From NCBI GenBank assembly GCA_030248215.1, contig JASANG010004130.1:1-64000 (forward strand): a stretch of 64,000 bases of DNA, in the 5' to 3' direction. The notes beneath the pieces were generated by a model. It saw nothing but the letters and a program-made list of their open reading frames with translations, did no database searches and was not told where the DNA came from. Each line of letters starts with the position of its first letter. Within the stretch, counting starts at the first letter, position 1. The position numbers and the translations under genes are program-made. Source of the stretch: Enoplolaimus lenunculus. Lineage: Eukaryota > Nematoda > Enoplea > Enoplida > Thoracostomopsidae. This document shows positions 31,194 to 43,255 of the stretch, in pieces.

Positions 31194-34100
31194 AATGTGT
31201 GTCGGACTTAGTACGATATTTTAAGAAAAATAATTTTCAAGATTGGCATTTTGCCTGAAGTCTCAATACATCAATTCGCGTATTTGCCTAAAGTATATGG
31301 TCAGACTTCTGCTGCGTAAATTACATCTAGCACTCAGCAGTAAGTATGTATTTGTAATATTATGTTTTCATCTTGATAACTAATGTTTTTAAACATTGAG
31401 GCATATTTGAAATTTTAGGCGTTAAGATGTATTACCCGCTCGCTAACCGATTGCTAGAAAAATTTCGGTCAGAAAACAAGTTCAAAGCCGAAGCCGAAGT
31501 GATTGCATATCTAATGTTGTTGGAAAGAATGGGAAGAAAGCAAGAAATTGTTGATCTTTTACGTACGTTAGTGGCATTTTTGTCGAGCCTAAGGGTGACG
31601 CTATATATAGCATGCGTTTCCATCCGTCGCTGAGTTAGCGTCGAGCGTTATATTACAATTATTTTTAATATGATATAAGGTGCCACGCGTCGCTACACAT
31701 GGTATTGAATTTAATTTACTTGTATTTTTGACGCTTAGCGACGTGCAGGCAATGTAACGTGTACTGCATCCTTAAAGGTTTTGGTAGTTCTAATCGTATC
31801 AGAACTGAGATAAACGATTTGCTGGTGATTAATTTGCATACTTTAGATTTTGAAAGTAATTTGGATGGAACTCTGTCAGCATACCAACGCACGAACTCTA
31901 TGCAAAGTTTATATCTTTTCTAAGAACTGGTTCTATTCTTCTTAAGCAAGTGTAACCTTAATGTATGGTTGGTCATTTTTATCCAATCTACGTTCGGTTC
32001 TAGGTAACAATGAAATATTTGGTGTCGAAATGTGTACTATGTGGGATCGTGAACGGCGTATGGTAACTCTGCTGTGTGAGCTTAATCGATGGCAGGAGGT
32101 GTACGATCAGTGTACAACACTGTTGACCAGAACACCACAAAATTCAAATGGTATAGTTCCTATACGCGATTCTGCCATTTACTCAACGTTAATTCGTGCT
32201 ACAGAACATTTGGTCAAACAACAAACGATCTCACAAGTGACTGATACTGAAAATAGACAAACTGCTTCCACAGTTGTTCTCACTGAGCTAGTCTGCCGGA
32301 CAAAAGCGATCATTGAAGCGTCGAAGCAAAACGAATGCTTGGGAACAACGCTGTCTCCACATCGGGCACATCGTCCTGACCGTGCACCTTTTTTGGCGCT
32401 CATTGAATTTGCAGTAAAATTAGAAAACGCGCGTGAAATTACTAACGGAATGGTTGAATATTTTCGTGAGTTTGGACACAAGCCGTGTTTATTTGTTGAT
32501 CTAAGACCGTTTTTGCTGGATCGCACGTGTGAGCTAAGCAGGCTAGAGGATAGGCAGATGCTTATTGATAAGCTTCAGTCTGTTATAGATGGTCATTGCG
32601 GTGGCGGCGGTAAAAACGAACTGGAAGATGAGGAATTATCAAAATCAGTGGATGAAAAGTTGAGGTTTTGCCAAGCGAACCTTGAAATGATCAAATGGTG
32701 TTTGATGAGTGATAACGTTACTCTGGAAGAGTGCGAACGCCTCGCGGCTTACTTGTTGGCTAAATGTGATCTATCGGCTGAATCTGGGCAGTCGTCAGAT
32801 TTGCCTAAGACGGATTTAAATAAGAATATTGTAGGAGATCAGGATAATGCAACGAGAAGCGAAGATTCTCGATTCAGTAAACACGACATTTGGACGTATA
32901 GCTGGCTGGCAGTGAACGTTTTATGGCAGATTTACACCCAGAATCGGAAACATAGCGTCATTAATGAAGCGCTAGCAGTGATCGAACATGTAATTGCTCA
33001 AAATCAAACTGATTATTATTTTAAACTGTTGCGGGCTCGGATTTATTGCCTGTTAGGTGTTTGGTCAGAAGGTGCCTCGCTTGCTGAGCTTACTTCGCTA
33101 AAATATCTACAACGTGACAGCCTAGGTTATTTTATGTACCAGCCGTTGTCGCCGTTTGGGCTTTGGCAGGGACAGGAAACGTGGGCGAGCCAAATGCTCG
33201 CGTTTTATCGTACTGGAACCAAAGAAGTCGCTGATAACTTAATTCAAGCTTATCGGTCTGGTTCGTTTGCTCAAATTGTCGACTTTACTCAATTGCTCGC
33301 TAGTTTTAAGCTGTCACTGCATCGTGTCGCGTGCGACGTCGAATCGGTATATGCGAAATTGTTTATACGACCGTCGAATGTTACCGATGAAAAATTACAT
33401 AGTTACTTCATTAATCAGTTTGAGCGTGAAAACTTTGCCTACATTTCGTTGCCTGATGAAGACATCATTATGGACAAACGTGATTTTGATGTGCTCAAAA
33501 GTGTTGTGGTAGCTGACTGCAATGACGAGACTCATTCAAAGTACAAAGTTAACTCATGCCATGAAATTTATAATATATTAATATTTAAACAATATTTTCT
33601 TAAACTGTTGGCTGCTTTGTTAAATGATACGGACAAAACTCTAAATAATCAGGGCCACGATCCGGTCGCTTCTAATGTTGTTGAGAATGGAGCAGCCCAA
33701 AATGGTGAGACAAGTGACATGACAGCTAAAAAGGCAGTGGCTAGCGCGCATTCAGCAACTTGTAAAGAAAACGTTATCCAAGATATATTGAACAGTATGG
33801 GTAAACATTTGGATAAATGTAAATTGGAACTGGCAAATTCGGTTTCAGGGTACCAATCTAGGAACTCTGACAATTTTGTATCAGCTAAGCAATTTAAACT
33901 GGAATGTCCGACGAATTACTCGGTACCTCGTGACGCTGCAGACCCGGTAGGTAAACCAGGTTTTCTGCATCCGTACGCTCGGAGCTTAACCGGACCGTTT
34001 CCGACATATTTTGATGTCTATTTAAACGGTGGTTATTTTACTACTTTGAAATACGTCGGTGAAATATGTGTCAATATTGTTTCGCTAATTGAAAATAATT

Positions 34101-35506
34101 ATTCTCATACGCAGCCCTGCGATGCTAGTCATTCAGGCCAAACTCTGTCAACAAGGGATGACCCCTCGGTTCGAAGATTAAGCGATACTGGTACAGGTGA
34201 AATCAGAAAGTGTAGTACTCAGACAGCTGTAGATATGTCTTGTTTGGAAGATTTGAGATCAGGCGCAACGTTGCTCAAAACAATTATACGTCAAATGGTA
34301 GCTGAACATCAACTGGAACCCCTTGAAACTATTGCTACTAATGCGCATTTTCCCTACCGACAGCTAGTTCATGTTTCATTTTGTGCTCAAACAATCGCCA
34401 GTTGTATTTACGCTATTGCTGCAGTGCATACCTGGCAGGCAGGCGTAAAACAAAACCGATGCTCTGATTCGGTAGGAAAATCTAGAGAAAGCGATGCTCG
34501 TGAGCCCTCAACTAGCAGTGACCAAATACCGAGCGCAAAATCGACAACAGTAAAACCAGGTGAGGGTGGAAAGAAAAAAGGACGACCGAAACAGAAAAAG
34601 GCAACGCTAGTGACCTCAGGAGCTGGTGGTGCGACGAATACTGTCCAGCAGGTTAGTGAGTTATGGATGAGGGTGGCAACAAAAGTTCGGGTAAGTTTCT
34701 TTTTCGGCATAATTAAAGGTTCTAAATCAGATTACTTGGAAGCATTTGTTTTCTGAATCATATTTCGAAAACTTTTTAGTACATACGATTCGAACGTCAA
34801 TCTATGTTGCAATGAATTCTAGTTTAGGTATTACAAAATTCGCGTGTTCCTATTACCAGCATATGGTTATATTTGCTAAGGCAACATATCAAAGTGCGCT
34901 AAATATTTTCGCACCGCACGGTTAAGCATATGTGCAATTTATTAGTTTTCATCCTGTTCTCCAAAGGTTCCTGTGTGCCAGTAAGCAGCTGGTGGTCTGC
35001 ATTTGTATATTGTGATGTCATTTGCAGCAAACGTTGTTGGTTATTCTTTATGAAATTTGTCTTTGGTTGCTAAGTGATCAGCATTTGCTTCTTCAGAGTC
35101 AGAAGCTATTTTTTACAACATCTTTAGATAGGTTATACTGTTTTCAGTAAGTTTTAAAGTTAAATAATGAACTGCTATGGCCAGCATTTTCTCGTTTCAG
35201 ATGCGAAAGCTATACGACGCGTCTTCCGATCTTTCAATTCTTGCTCATTGGCTTGCGACTGCCCTCGACTCGATTAAGCGTCTCGCCGAAGACCTTGAAG
35301 TTATTGTTGAAACTGGTGTGACCTCATTAAGTCTTGAAGTTCCGCCACTTGCTGTGCCGCCCAGTTTCTACGCTGGCTATCATTCACTGATTGAAAAAAT
35401 ATTTCGTACCGGATACACTGCGTCAATAAAAAGCATTATTGATACGATTGAATATATTGCCATTGTTGCTAGGTCAATGAGCAAAGACAAAACTAGTGCT
35501 GGGTGA
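29591..35506 (+). CDS. NAA25: NAA25/MDM20, auxiliary subunit of N-terminal acetyltransferase B
   Basis: Six exons join in frame: 29591-29800, 30095-30202, 30687-30858, 31419-31562, 32004-34690 and 35201-35506 (TGA), 1208 residues against about 970 in human. NAA25 is the TPR-repeat scaffold that holds NAA20 and anchors NatB to ribosomes, acetylating Met-Asp/Glu/Asn/Gln N-termini. The start RRLRPIYDHIDLGNYRKAL matches the vertebrate RRLRPIYDYLDNGN opening. LYKLVPKNPYYFWGVVSLLM in exon 3 is nearly identical to the human segment, and exon 4 has KAEAEVIAYLMLLERMG. The lysine-rich tract GGKKKGRPKQKK near 34570 stands where human NAA25 has its poly-Lys stretch. Exon 6 gives the C-terminal helices. 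Start and stop are both present, and the gene looks intact. Confidence 0.95.
31115..31191. repeat. (TA)n microsatellite in NAA25 intron 3
   Basis: A run of about 63 uninterrupted TA dinucleotide bases follows a shorter broken run. It is 227 bases upstream of exon 4. Confidence 0.95.
32004..34690 (+). CDS. NAA25: NAA25 exon 5, central TPR/helical scaffold
   Basis: This 2687-bp exon encodes about residues 212-1107 in one frame, between an acceptor CGGTTCTAG and the donor GTAAGT. CELNRWQEVYDQCTTLL and YYFKLLRARIYCLLGVWSEG are helical repeats alignable with human NAA25; ADNLIQAYRSGSFAQI matches the human EYIIQAYKYGAFEKI segment. GPFPTYFDVYLNGGYF corresponds to the human GPVPTRMGGFFNSG region. 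Extra length comes from hydrophilic inserts, notably around 32770-32880, 33640-33760 and 34450-34640. Confidence 0.93.
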
Positions 35507-36306
35507 ATGTTTCTATTATTATTATTATTATTAGATTTGGTACATATGATGGGCGTTATTGTTCTCATATGTATTAGTTTGTAACCGGAGCTGTGTACTT
35601 TCTACCGAAGCCAGAGTCGGAGCCCCAGTTGTGCTGTGATTGCTTTAGGACCCATAAGGTTAGTGTTATCTATCTATACACCGCCACATGTCTTCTAGAA
35701 TTAATTTCTTTAATCTAGAACTACAATGCTACAATGATTTTTACTTTAAAATCATTGATTTGGCTTTTATTAGTAGCATTGTTATGCCTACACTTTCGAA
35801 TCAGCATCTCTTTTAACGTCGTAATTTTGCTGTTGCTCTGATATTAATTATTTTTAATACAACAAGAAAGTTGTCTATTGAGCAAAACCTCGATGTGAAA
35901 GTTGTGTCAACTAACAGCTGCCGCAATTCGATGTTGATAGGTACTTGCTGAACTTTTTAAACGACGAAAAAGATACATGTTATAGTTTTTAGAACTTCCG
36001 AACGTTTGCATATACTGTGTACGTTGTATTTATTGTGCGCTTTTTCAATTACGGTAGTGCCGGTTTGCAGTCATGCATCTGGTGTCGTCTTCATGCTGGA
36101 TAATGATAGTAGTTTGATTGGAAAACATACACCCTTGACGTTTTTCTCGGATGAAATGGTTTGTGATCAAAGGAGATATTTTATTTGCTGCAAGTTAATG
36201 TGAAATATTCTCAAGTTCATGTGAAATATTCTTAGTGCTTTGCGTTGTATCCTTTGTAGTCTGGTGCTCGTGTGCATTGTTGAAACGAATATGGTATATT
36301 TTAGCT
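35507..36306. other. NAA25 3' flank, no gene recognised
   Basis: A short (ATT)n tract (35513-35532) follows the stop codon. A family D fragment (GTAACCGGAGCTGTG) lies near 35581. No clear AATAAA signal close to the stop was found. Confidence 0.4.
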
Positions 36307-36472
36307 GGCCGATGTTACATTTTGCGGTCTGTCCACTAGGAGGCTTAGACTTATGTTTAGGATTAAACTAAGGTATAGACTAATTTTTTGCTTGGCTTAG
36401 GCTTAGGAATATGCTCATTGTTACGCTTAGACAAAGGCTTAGGAATATGCTTATGATCTTTACATTGGCCCA
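36307..36472 (+). mobile_element. Family T element
   Basis: It starts GGCCGATGTTACATTTTGCG and ends CTTTACATTGGCCC; the core has GACTAATTTTTTGCTTGGC and several TTAGGC-like units. Confidence 0.65.
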
Positions 36473-36628
36473 TTGAGCGGTTTGAAAGTAATTTGAAAAT
36501 GAAAACATCAAATTTAATCTGTTTGAAGGATCATTAAATTTTTATATTCACGATCGCTTTTAAAGTATTGAAAATTGTGAAAAGTATTCTGTTTCACGTA
36601 ATTGTTTTTCTGATTTTGTGCTGCTAAC

Positions 36629-36987
36629 CAGTGTGCAACCGGATGTCTGCTTCCGGCTTCAGCAGAAAATCGACTGGATCCTGTAGAATTTCTGCCACAG
36701 GTTCTGGAAATTTCAGTAGTGCAATTATGCAAAATTTTACAATATTTATTTGTTTTGTACGGTTTCTTTCAGCTTTTGGTGCAATTATGAGTAACAAATT
36801 GGCGATATTTTGCAAAAATTAGCGTGAACCCAAAAGAATTACATACACCTTACAGATATTTGCTAAAGTTACCGAAGTAAACAGCATTTTAAGTACTTAT
36901 TTTCACCTCGCGTCCGGCTTCACCTCCGTCTCTGACAAGTGTTGTTGACCTCCAGCTCCGGTATTTTTAACCTCCATGTTGCACCTG
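36629..36987. mobile_element. hAT-like MITE (family D)
   Basis: It starts CAGTGTGCAACCGGATG and ends CCTCCATGTTGCACCTG. The flanks CTGCTAAC and CTACTAGC agree at 6 of 8 bases. The interior shares TGCAAAATTTTAC and CAATTATG segments with the copy at 37254-37551. Confidence 0.75.
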
Positions 36988-37253
36988 CTACTAGCTCATT
37001 ATGTTTTCATTTTTTGTATACCGTGTGCGTTCATGTTTTCTGAATTTTTATAAAGTGTGCGATTGCAGTGCGTTGCAGTAAACTTCTACGTTTTTGTTGC
37101 CTATGAGCTGTGTTGTTTTCTTATTATTTTTCGGTTTATTTTGTGTGAAGCTTTTATGGTGTCACATAATTAATGCTAAAATCGAATCAAATGCCGGCTT
37201 GGTTTCTTCTGATATGTTCCAATCTAATGATAATGTTTACACTACCGTCAAAG

Positions 37254-37551
37254 CAGGGTACAACCGGAGGCCTGCCTCCGGCTCCGGTAGAAATTTGCCG
37301 GAGGTTTCGGCTATTTCGGTAGTATAATTTTGCAAAATTATCTGTTCAGCGCGTTCTATTTTACTTTTGTCACGACTTTCAGGAAGGAATTTGCGAAAAT
37401 TAGCGCAAAACCAAACAACCTAACAACATTTTGCACATATCGGCTAAAATTAACTAATTAACCATCATTTTCACTACCTAATTTAGCCTCACCTCCGGCA
37501 AGTTTCGTTGATCTCCGGTTCCGGTATTTTTCAACTCCGGTTGCACCCTGC
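37254..37551. mobile_element. hAT-like MITE (family D), intact ends and perfect 8-bp target duplication
   Basis: A 298-bp element with inverted ends CAGGGTACAACCGGAG and CTCCGGTTGCACCCTG. It is flanked on both sides by CGTCAAAG (37246-37253 and 37552-37559). Terminal CAGGG and an 8-bp duplication are hallmarks of hAT transposons. It has no coding capacity, so it depends on a transposase elsewhere. Of the family D copies here it looks the youngest. Confidence 0.88.
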
Positions 37552-37559
37552 GTCAAAGT

Positions 37560-40439
37560 ATCAGAAGTTTTTATAATCGTATAATTCCGGGATGCATCCG
37601 GAGTGTACACTTCTTTTTTTGAAAGTAAAGAACCCATATTACAATGGAAGTGTGGTTTGAAAACTTTCGTGTTGCAGTGGATGAAAGCATAAAAGCCAGA
37701 AATATCGATTTTAAGGCTAGCGCAAATATGTATCTGAATATTTAAAAAGTAGTTTTTAAGACATCCTGGAGGCCATCTTTTAAAAGCAGTGGTTGTGACG
37801 CGGTGTAAGTTTTACCAAAAACTGTAATGGCAAAGTAAGTGGATTTATACTGTTTAAAAGGTGTTTGCTTTTTTTGCAATTAACTAGACATTTTATAATT
37901 ATGTCAGAAGTAAATTTCCCAAAAAACAAATTTTTCTGATAAAAAGTGCACCCCCTGAAAAATTCAATGTGGACCCCCTCTTTTACAAAATCCTATTTTT
38001 GATTCTTACATGTTTAAAATTGCCACCATCACTTGAGGGTAATGGGGCTCAGTCTTTTTTATTGGCCCACCCTCTAAAAAATTTTCAAACTTGCTTCTAA
38101 TTCATCGTAACCCCTTGTATTCCTGTCCAGAAAAATGTTTAGCCTCCTAGCAAGAAGAGCTGGCTGCAGGCTTGGCGGTGGACTTGTCAACGTTTGTCCA
38201 AAACAGTAGAATTTTTGAAAATTTTGCATATATATTTCAGCTTCGCGTGACCTCACGTGATTATTATACCCAAATTTGAGTTTTTAAAAAATTTGACATT
38301 TTCGACCGGAAATAGGTTTTTGTCTAGCAGATATGTAATTTATGTATCTTTGCCTCGACGCACCTTACGAAGTTAGAGCTGAATTGTATTAAATTTTCCG
38401 GTCTGGACAATATGATTCGTGAGTTATAGTGAAATAACTGAAAAGATTCCCTGTTTTTACCCTGTCTTTATTGCCACTTTCAGGGGCTGCTTGTTGGTGT
38501 TGCGGCGGGTTCTGTGAACACCATTGCTCAATTAAAGCAGGTACTCCGAATTAAGATACCTAATTACCATAAAAATAACCATGTTACAATTGCTGGCTAC
38601 ACTTATAGCGATCGTTTTGTATATCAGGCCAACTTCAGTCGAGAGCTACAACAAGTTTAATGGCAGGCTTTACGAAAAAACTGAGGTTCGGAAACCAAAA
38701 AACTCACAATTGAATTTCAGATATCCTAAATGGTAAATTTTTTATTTAGGATATCCGGTTATGCGGCATTCTAAATAACACGGAAATCCGCATAAACACT
38801 TGACAAGAATTTCCTGTTTTAATCTGTTAAACCAATACCTAAACCTAAGTTGTTTATAGGTATGTTTCGTATTATATATATGTATGTACGTATAGTTATA
38901 TATAAAAATGCATACATATATAGATATATGTTTATAAATATAATAAACTTTTTATGTATATGACCGCAAGCGAATAATCCAGGATTCAGGTGTGTACTAT
39001 TCAAGGCTACTGTTTCAAGTAAAATATGTATCTTCAGCACTGATAATTTCATTTACAAATTGCTAATTCTTCTCTGCTGTGTTTTTCAATTACCTAAAGA
39101 TATTCTCAAAATATATGTTAGTAAACATCATCTACCCAAGTTCTGTGTAGAGTTTGCGTTTTCGATACATTCTACAGTGATTGTCAGGGCCGAAACTACG
39201 GTGTGGTGCTACTCTCCTTGCCCACATCGTTCTGTTCCTTGGCGGAAAATTTTTTTCGACAGCATTTAATGAGTTTTGTCAGGACAATTATCTTACAGTA
39301 GGTACAATAAATCATTTTGCCCCTTTTTAATATTAACAATTCCTGGTTGTCGGGCTGGCTAGTTGAGATAAAAATCGAAGTGCAAAGTTCGCACAACTTT
39401 GAGAAAATAAATATATAATTTGGAACATTTGGTGTTTATAATTTCATTATTTCGCGAATAAATAATTTTTAAACTCTCTTATAAAGTTTTTTAAAAACGT
39501 TTAATTTTCTTTTGTTTTAAAACAAAATTGTGTCAAATTTGTTGAAGAAAAATGTTTTTATTTCGAACTTTGAGAACTAATTTTGAAAAGAGATGTCTTA
39601 AATTTGATACATTCTGAATTCGACATAAATTTCGCTCCCAGTACGACGTTTTTTTTGAAAAAATATCCGATTAGGTTACATATATGTGACCCGAAGATAA
39701 GGTGGGTAGTTTTTGATGAAATATATGAATTAACACTGATGGAAAATAGGGGCAGTTGCACCCCACTGTACTGTGTGAACTGTGTTTTTAAATTTTATGT
39801 TTAGAATTTGTAAATTTGGTAAATTTTGATCTAAATTAACTAAAAGTTTTATAAAAGTAAAGAAAGTTATTTTGACGTTTTGGGCTTACCAATGAAAGCT
39901 TATTAAAAATTTTGACAATGCATTTTAAATTATTGTTAAACTTTTATAGTCAATCTAATATATCTTTAGCTCCGGTTTTTTATCCAGCTACACGCTTTTA
40001 CACATAGAAGTGGAATTAGCAAGAGGTGAATCATAAAAATTGGATGAACGGAAAAAACTTTAGACAGGCAATATGTCGAAAAAATGTTCAACTTCACTTA
40101 GTTTGTTTTAAACTGAGAAAAAATTTATCTTTTGAGTTTTGCCGTAGATTTGACGGCATTCCGGATGAGGCGACCAAACGAAACCTACCCCGCACTATAG
40201 GTCCCCACATTCCCTACTTTCGTCTCTGCCACGACAATTTTTTAAATTTAAAATTTCAGTTGAATATCACGCTGTTCAAAAATTTTAGTTTGTATATTTT
40301 ATTTTCAGTTCAGGTGCACGTTTAAGTAGTTTACGTTTTTCTAGCCAATTCAGTTCGGTTTATATAAAAATACTGTGCTCAATAAATAGTCGTAAACGTC
40401 TTTTCTGTACCTCGTCGAAATGGCAGCGCTATACTTTTA
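37560..40439. other. Intergenic, no gene recognised
   Basis: AT-rich DNA with scattered short open frames of no recognisable family. Around 40140-40240 a short GC-richer stretch is open on + (DGIPDEATKRNLPRTIG), but it has no clear splice context. Confidence 0.4.
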
Positions 40440-40632
40440 ATGGCGTCCGGCGCCGTCCGTCACCCATACGGAATCGTCCGTCACCGTGTGTCACGACGCG
40501 GTATCGTACGCGAATTACTCACGTATCATACCGTATGGTGACAGACGACGATGCACGGCACCGTACGGTGACCGACGGGGCCATACGGGTGAAGGACCAG
40601 CCGTACGGGTGACAGATGACGCCGTACGACAA
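40440..40632. repeat. GC-rich degenerate minisatellite with CCRTAYGG palindromes
   Basis: Units like CCGTACGGGTGACAGATGAC recur about every 20 to 31 bases (40530, 40561, 40581, 40601, 40622). Inverse-oriented units (GTCCGTCACCCATACGG) stand at about 40455. The composition contrasts sharply with the flanks. An M1 MITE begins two bases to the right. Confidence 0.7.
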
Positions 40633-40633
40633 G

Positions 40634-41052
40634 TACTGTAGTCACCCGTATAAGAGGGGGTCCCCATTTTGAGTCCCAATCAATAGTAGCCCGTATCCGT
40701 AATAAGAATCCGTAAGCGGATAGAGTCCCTAAACCCTATTTAGAGTCCATAAATGTCAATTATCCCTAATTGTAGCGCAAAAATGACTCCAGAACCAAAT
40801 AAAGCAGAGTTTGAACTTTAAAGCACACTTAAGTTTTGAAAGTACATTCCTAAATCTTGCATTATCGCTCAAGGTTTTGATACAGGACAAATAAACGTTT
40901 TAATCAACGGATGGTTACAATATGCGATCAGTAACGAAGGGCGGCTCAGGGCGGGTTCCAAATAAATAACTGTCCGTAACCGAATAACACGGGGTACCCA
41001 CTCTAGAGGCCAAATAAATATCAATCCCCCTCTTATTCGGGTCACTACAGTA
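40634..41052 (-). mobile_element. M1 MITE, complete reference copy (Tc1/mariner-like, TA target)
   Basis: It runs from TA-CTGTAGTCACCCGTATAAG to CTTATTCGGGTCACTACAG-TA, 419 bp including the TA pair. The terminal inverted repeats of about 25 bases differ at a few positions. A TA duplication and CTGTAGTGACCCG-type ends fit Tc1/mariner. The interior has no transposase frame but repeats a GGACTC/CCGCTTACGG motif. Other copies in the window lie at 8600, 10046, 14642 and 45485. Confidence 0.85.
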
Positions 41053-41963
41053 TAGCGCAACCGAAATTTTATCAGGAAGTTTCAATGCCCGTTTAAAATG
41101 ACACACTCTGATGTGTTTTATAAGTGCACATTGCGCAGGTCGGCACTAAACCCCGTTGTGAACTTGAACAGCAGAAAGAAAGTAAATTAATTTTCATTTT
41201 GTAGCATTTTCGAAAAGTTTTCAAACAAAAACTTCTATACGCTTAATAATTTCAAAACAGCTTTTCTATATGTATTCCGTTTTTCTTAACCCCCTGAAAG
41301 TAGTCTCCCACCTGCGCCATCTCTTCTCAGTGTTCTTCCTTGTATATATAAATATATATTATATAGACATGCATATGTATATCGCGTTTTGCCTTCTGTC
41401 AAAGAATATGGAATATAAGTTTTTGTATCCATACTCGGAGACTCTTGCGGTTCAAAACTTTTGACTTTTCATTTTCAAATTTCATTTTCTGATTATAAAC
41501 AAAACGGAATTCGAAAATGCAGAGCAGATTTTGAAGTTTTTGTTTAAACTGTCAGTAGGGGTTACTTAAAGTTTTCTCAATGCGCTTTGAAATAGCATTT
41601 CCGAATTGAGAAAATGTTAAGAAGCAAAAGCTGCTGCTGCTGTTGTTGTTTTTCGTTCCTCAATTTGTAAGAATTTGCTATTTCGGTATGTAAAGTTTAG
41701 GATGTTTCATTTGAACTTTGCACTGTAAAGTTTTTTGTTGCATTTTCTTTTCGAGCTATACTGTGAGTATTTTATTCTATTAAATTGCAAGTGTTTGCAT
41801 ATTTTGCAGTTTTGCAGCTTCCGAGTATAAAAATTAAGCTTTAATGGCAAAATTGTGGACATTTGTTTGACAAACAGAATTGTTATGACTGATATCCTTG
41901 AATATTTATGAATTATAATAGTAATAATGGAAGTAGCTTAGCTTGTATAGAATATTAGGTACC
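41053..41963. other. Intergenic, no gene recognised
   Basis: AT-rich DNA with a short CTG/TTG run near 41632-41650. I see no supported gene or complete repeat. Confidence 0.4.
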
Positions 41964-42317
41964 CATGGTGCAATCGAAGATAGAAAATTCGGGAATCGGA
42001 GGTCGACAAAATTTGCCGGAGCCAAATGTGAAGCAAAATCGAATAGCTAAAATATCGTCAAATCCACTATAAAGTTGGAACAAGAACGTATGAAATTATG
42101 TGTCAAAAAATTGTTTGAGGTTCTTTTTTTCAGAGGAAATTTACACACTTCAAACATGCAAAGTTGCCATATTTTTACATGCAAACTTATATTCAACATC
42201 CCAAGGTTCTACCGAAATTGCCGAAGCTTCCGGCAAAACTTCTACCGGAACAACCGGGGTCAAAGATCGAGTTTCAGCCGGAGAAAAAGTCGCAATAGGA
42301 TCTGCGGCTGTACCCTG
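41964..42317. mobile_element. hAT-like MITE (family D), diverged
   Basis: It starts CATGGTGCAATCGAAG and ends GATCTGCGGCTGTACCCTG, with inner TTGCCGGAG and CTTCCGGCAAAACTTC segments as in other copies. No clear target duplication was found. An open frame crossing it has no homology. Confidence 0.6.
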
Positions 42318-42457
42318 ATACTACTAATATTATCAAGTTCAATAATTTCTTCGTTCGTTGCGCTGACGCGACAGATTTTTGTCAAGGCATGTTTTTTACA
42401 CATGTCGAATTATTTACATGCCAAACTAAAAGATAGCATGCAAATAGGTGTATATAT

Positions 42458-43255
42458 TAGAGCTGTCTCGGGGCCAGGATTTTTGCCTGGGCCTAGGAAG
42501 GGGCCAACCGCGGCTAAGATTATTGCTATAATAAAAACCTATGTTTTAAAAGCTATCGAAAAATTGCAGTTTTGCAAGCAAAGAAAGATGTATGTCCCGT
42601 TTTAGCCAAAATAGGATAACAATACTTAAGCCCGCCTCCAACAAGCTGTTCAAGTGAAAGATTATTCAGCACTGGTGATATTACTTGTTCAGATCGTAGG
42701 CCATCTTTGTACCCAGATAGACTTGAAGCACTGGTTCTTTTGAACAAGAACTTTACGTTTGTTGAATTCTGAGTTTTGAGTATTTTAATCTGAACGTTTG
42801 TTTCAACGTTTTTGAAGGTAGAGATTTACGTATAAAAAAATTAAAGTACAATAAAATTTAATAGAATAAACAGTATAGGGTTATGCGGACGTAGTTATTA
42901 ATCATCAACTTCTTTCAAATGTATGTACAGCTTATTCTTAAATATGGAATTTAAGAAGAAGAAATTATGAATCGTCAGATTAAGTATTAGACTGGGTCGA
43001 TAATAAAATAAATCTATTTGTTTGAGTAAATTTAAGATACAATTTATCCACACGTTTTCAATAAACTTTGCGTTCAATTGTTTTGTTTTAGTTTTTAATG
43101 AAAAGCAAAGGTATTGGTGCGAAATCATAGAGCTGATATTAAAATCACGGTTTGAATCTTTATAGACAACAATAGGTTACGAGAGAAACAGTAAAAAATT
43201 TCCATAAAGCGTCTACTATTTCGGCCCCGGCGCATTCTGGCCCGGGACAGCTCTA
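42458..43255. mobile_element. hAT-like element (family F), 798 bp
   Basis: Its inverted ends are TAGAGCTGTCTCGGGGCCAG and CTGGCCCGGGACAGCTCTA. The flanks GTATATAT and ATTTATAT agree at 6 of 8 bases. TAGAGNTGTCCCGGGCC ends are, as I recall, widespread among animal hAT elements. The interior has no recognisable transposase, so this is a deletion derivative. Confidence 0.7.

Noticed and set aside
42075-42605. 176-residue ORF
   Set aside because: It runs across the end of one MITE and into another, so it is a chance frame.
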